From positions 1 to 62,350 of the forward strand of contig NZ_SNWW01000015.1 of the NCBI RefSeq assembly GCF_004362015.1: DNA of 62,350 nucleotides, in the 5' to 3' direction. Of this stretch, positions 60,900 to 62,350 are shown piece by piece. Every line of letters begins with the position of its first letter. Within the stretch, counting starts at the first letter, position 1. The stretch comes from Flavobacterium chryseum (lineage in GTDB: Bacteria; Bacteroidota; Bacteroidia; Flavobacteriales; Flavobacteriaceae). The position numbers were made by a program, and so were the translations under genes. Under the pieces are notes generated by a model. The model did no database searches. It was not told where the DNA came from and saw nothing but the letters and a program-made list of their open reading frames with translations.

Positions 60900-61922
60900 A
60901 TGCGTTCAATTCTTCTTTTTGCATTAATTGCTCTTACCCTTGTTTCCTGTAAAAATGAAACCAAATCAGAATACCTTAAAAGTTATTTTACTTATAAAGA
61001 TAATAACAATGTAGAATCAGCTGGTGTAAAAATGATTCCAATTAAAACTCCTGTTGGAGAATTTAAAGTATGGACGAAACGTTTTGGCAGTAATCCTAAA
61101 ATAAAAATATTGCTATTACATGGTGGCCCAGCTATGACACATGAATATATGGAATGCTTTGAAACCTTCTTTCAACGCGAAGGATTTGAATTCTATGAAT
61201 ATGATCAACTTGGATCTTATTACAGCGATCAGCCAAAAGATAGTAGTTTATGGACAACAGAACGTTTTGTTGAAGAAGTAGAACAAGTACGTAAAGCGAT
61301 TGGTGCCGATAATAATAATTTTTATGTTTTAGGAAATTCATGGGGAGGAATCCTCGCTATGGAATATGCATTAAAATATCAGAAAAATTTAAAAGGGCTT
61401 TTAGTTGCAAACATGGTTGCAAGTGCACCAGAATATGGCAAATATGCAGATGACGTACTAGCCAAGCAAATGAAACCCGAAATTCTTGCAGAAATAAGAG
61501 CTTTAGAAGCAAAAAAAGATTTCAATAATCCACGCTACATGGAATTATTAGTTCCAAATTTTTATCAAGAACATTTATGTAGATTAAAAGAATGGCCAGA
61601 TGGCTTAAATCGCGCAAGCAAACATGTTAATGGAGAAATATACACTTTAATGCAAGGCCCCAGTGAATTCGGTATCAGTGGACGCTTAGCAAAATGGGAT
61701 ATAAAGAATCGCCTAAAAGAAATAACGACTCCAACGCTCATGATTGGAGCTAAATATGATACTATGGATCCAAAAGCTATGGAAGGACAAAGTAAATTAG
61801 TTCAAAAAGGCCGCTTTCTATATTGTCCAAATGGTAGTCATTTAGCAATGTGGGATGATCAGAAAGTTTTCATGAATGGCGTTATTCAATTCATAAATGA
61901 TGTGAATACTAATAAATTCTAA
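60900..61922 (+). CDS. Proline-iminopeptidase-like alpha/beta-hydrolase lipoprotein
   Basis: A 340-aa lipoprotein (lipobox LVSC near residue 17). The alpha/beta-hydrolase fold shows the oxyanion turn LLLHGGPAMTHEY and the nucleophile elbow GNSWGG; the acid lies in KYDTMDPKA and the His in NGSHLAMWDD. It matches peptidase family S33, which removes N-terminal proline or acts on related amides; a lipid anchor puts it in the periplasm. It is divergent from the fucosidase gene (255 bp) and has its own terminator. No link to the glycan locus is evident. Confidence 0.85.
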   Translation: MRSILLFALIALTLVSCKNETKSEYLKSYFTYKDNNNVESAGVKMIPIKTPVGEFKVWTKRFGSNPKIKILLLHGGPAMTHEYMECFETFFQREGFEFYEYDQLGSYYSDQPKDSSLWTTERFVEEVEQVRKAIGADNNNFYVLGNSWGGILAMEYALKYQKNLKGLLVANMVASAPEYGKYADDVLAKQMKPEILAEIRALEAKKDFNNPRYMELLVPNFYQEHLCRLKEWPDGLNRASKHVNGEIYTLMQGPSEFGISGRLAKWDIKNRLKEITTPTLMIGAKYDTMDPKAMEGQSKLVQKGRFLYCPNGSHLAMWDDQKVFMNGVIQFINDVNTNKF

Positions 61923-61991
61923 TTTAGTAATATGCTTATTGTTTAAATAACTAACTAAAACTTAAACAAATTGAGTTAAATAATCAATTAC

Positions 61992-62025
61992 AAAAAAGCT
62001 TCTTATTATTTTAAGAAGCTTTTTT
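61992..62025 (+). terminator. Terminator of the alpha/beta-hydrolase gene
   Basis: AAAAAAGCTTCTTA / TTAAGAAGCTTTTTT stem with a short TTATT-type loop and a T-run. The interval from here to 62289 is very AT-rich and shows nothing else. Confidence 0.85.
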
Positions 62026-62291
62026 AGTTAATGTATAATATGTGGCTGCAAATTATAATTGCATATTTAAATTATATATCTACATAAATTTAAAAACTAT
62101 TTTAATACTACTTACAAGCTCAGTTATTTAATGATCATCTTTTTGATAATAAAACTTAAACTATAATAAAGAAAATCAATAAATATTAAACCTCACAAGA
62201 TAAATCCCAGGTTTATAAATTAAATATCAAGTATAAAAAACAATTTATCGATCAGATAAATGGCAAAAACACACAACCCATTATAAACGAA

Positions 62292-62322
62292 AAAACCCTT
62301 CATCTTATGATGAAGGGTTTTT
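62292..62322 (-). terminator. rRNA operon terminator
   Basis: ACCCTTCATC / GATGAAGGGT stem with TTAT loop and T-run on the minus strand, 10 bases after the 5S rRNA end. Confidence 0.9.
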
Positions 62323-62331
62323 AAAAAGAAA

Positions 62332-62350
62332 GGCGACGACATACTCTCCC
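62332..62350 (-). rRNA. rrf: 5S rRNA, 3' end only
   Basis: The last 19 bases, read on the minus strand, are GGGAGAGTATGTCGTCGCC, the typical 3' end of Flavobacterium 5S rRNA. The gene continues beyond the window. Confidence 0.85.

Overview
The window looks like a Flavobacterium-type Bacteroidota chromosome. The signs are very AT-rich DNA, TAnnTTTG-type -7 promoter boxes, SusC/SusD pairs, split lanthipeptide dehydratases, NagB and SusCD sequence character, and a LytS/LytTR pair. The right edge (62332-62350, minus strand) is the 3' end of a 5S rRNA gene followed by its terminator, so an rRNA operon lies just outside, transcribed toward the window.

Layout. (1) 1-3450: a type IV AbiE toxin-antitoxin pair between decayed integration scars. 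(2) 3460-20512: a double class I lanthipeptide locus. The minus-strand arm holds a split LanB (glutamylation and elimination proteins), an erythromycin-esterase-like protein, two short precursor genes, LanC, a C39-peptidase ABC exporter and its HlyD-type partner. The plus-strand arm holds a TPR/AraC membrane-linked regulator, a third precursor of a different family, and a second split LanB pair. A decayed paralogue of the regulator lies between the arms. A 12-bp palindrome AATTC-NN-GAATT sits upstream of the promoters of both arms. (3) 20513-27080: a junkyard of tRNA 3'-end fragments with GTGGCA arm repeats, small lipoproteins, a broken NHL-repeat gene, an IS3-family element and a sialidase gene cut off at its 3' end. 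(4) 27085-55767: a 29-kb minus-strand polysaccharide-utilisation locus. With a kinase/response-regulator pair (55881-57716) and a second fucosidase (58551-60644), it carries the activities expected for N-glycan breakdown: sialidase, GH2, GH20, two GH29, two GH92, GH3, GH130, glycosylasparaginase, SusCD and two sugar permeases. (5) 60900-62350: an alpha/beta hydrolase lipoprotein, terminators and the rRNA edge.

How the parts fit. In the lanthipeptide locus the regulator probably activates both arms through the shared palindrome. Each LanB pair would dehydrate its own precursor, the single LanC would form rings for both, and the single C39 exporter would cut at the GG site and secrete. Precursor genes are followed by strong hairpins, which suits making more peptide than enzyme. 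In the glycan locus, exo-enzymes would trim sialic acid, galactose, GlcNAc, mannose and fucose. GH130 would phosphorolyse the Man-GlcNAc core and the glycosylasparaginase would release the last GlcNAc from Asn. A wrecked glucosamine-6-phosphate deaminase (nagB) fragment at 58018-58320 shows that a GlcNAc-catabolic gene once sat there too.

Repeats are prominent. Four copies of a ~135-bp element with CACATAGAAACATAG-type inverted ends lie only in the glycan locus, three of them beside a second family of GTCATTTCGA-type palindromes. No CRISPR array, complete tRNA, integrase gene, lanthipeptide immunity gene or TolC-type outer-membrane exporter was seen.
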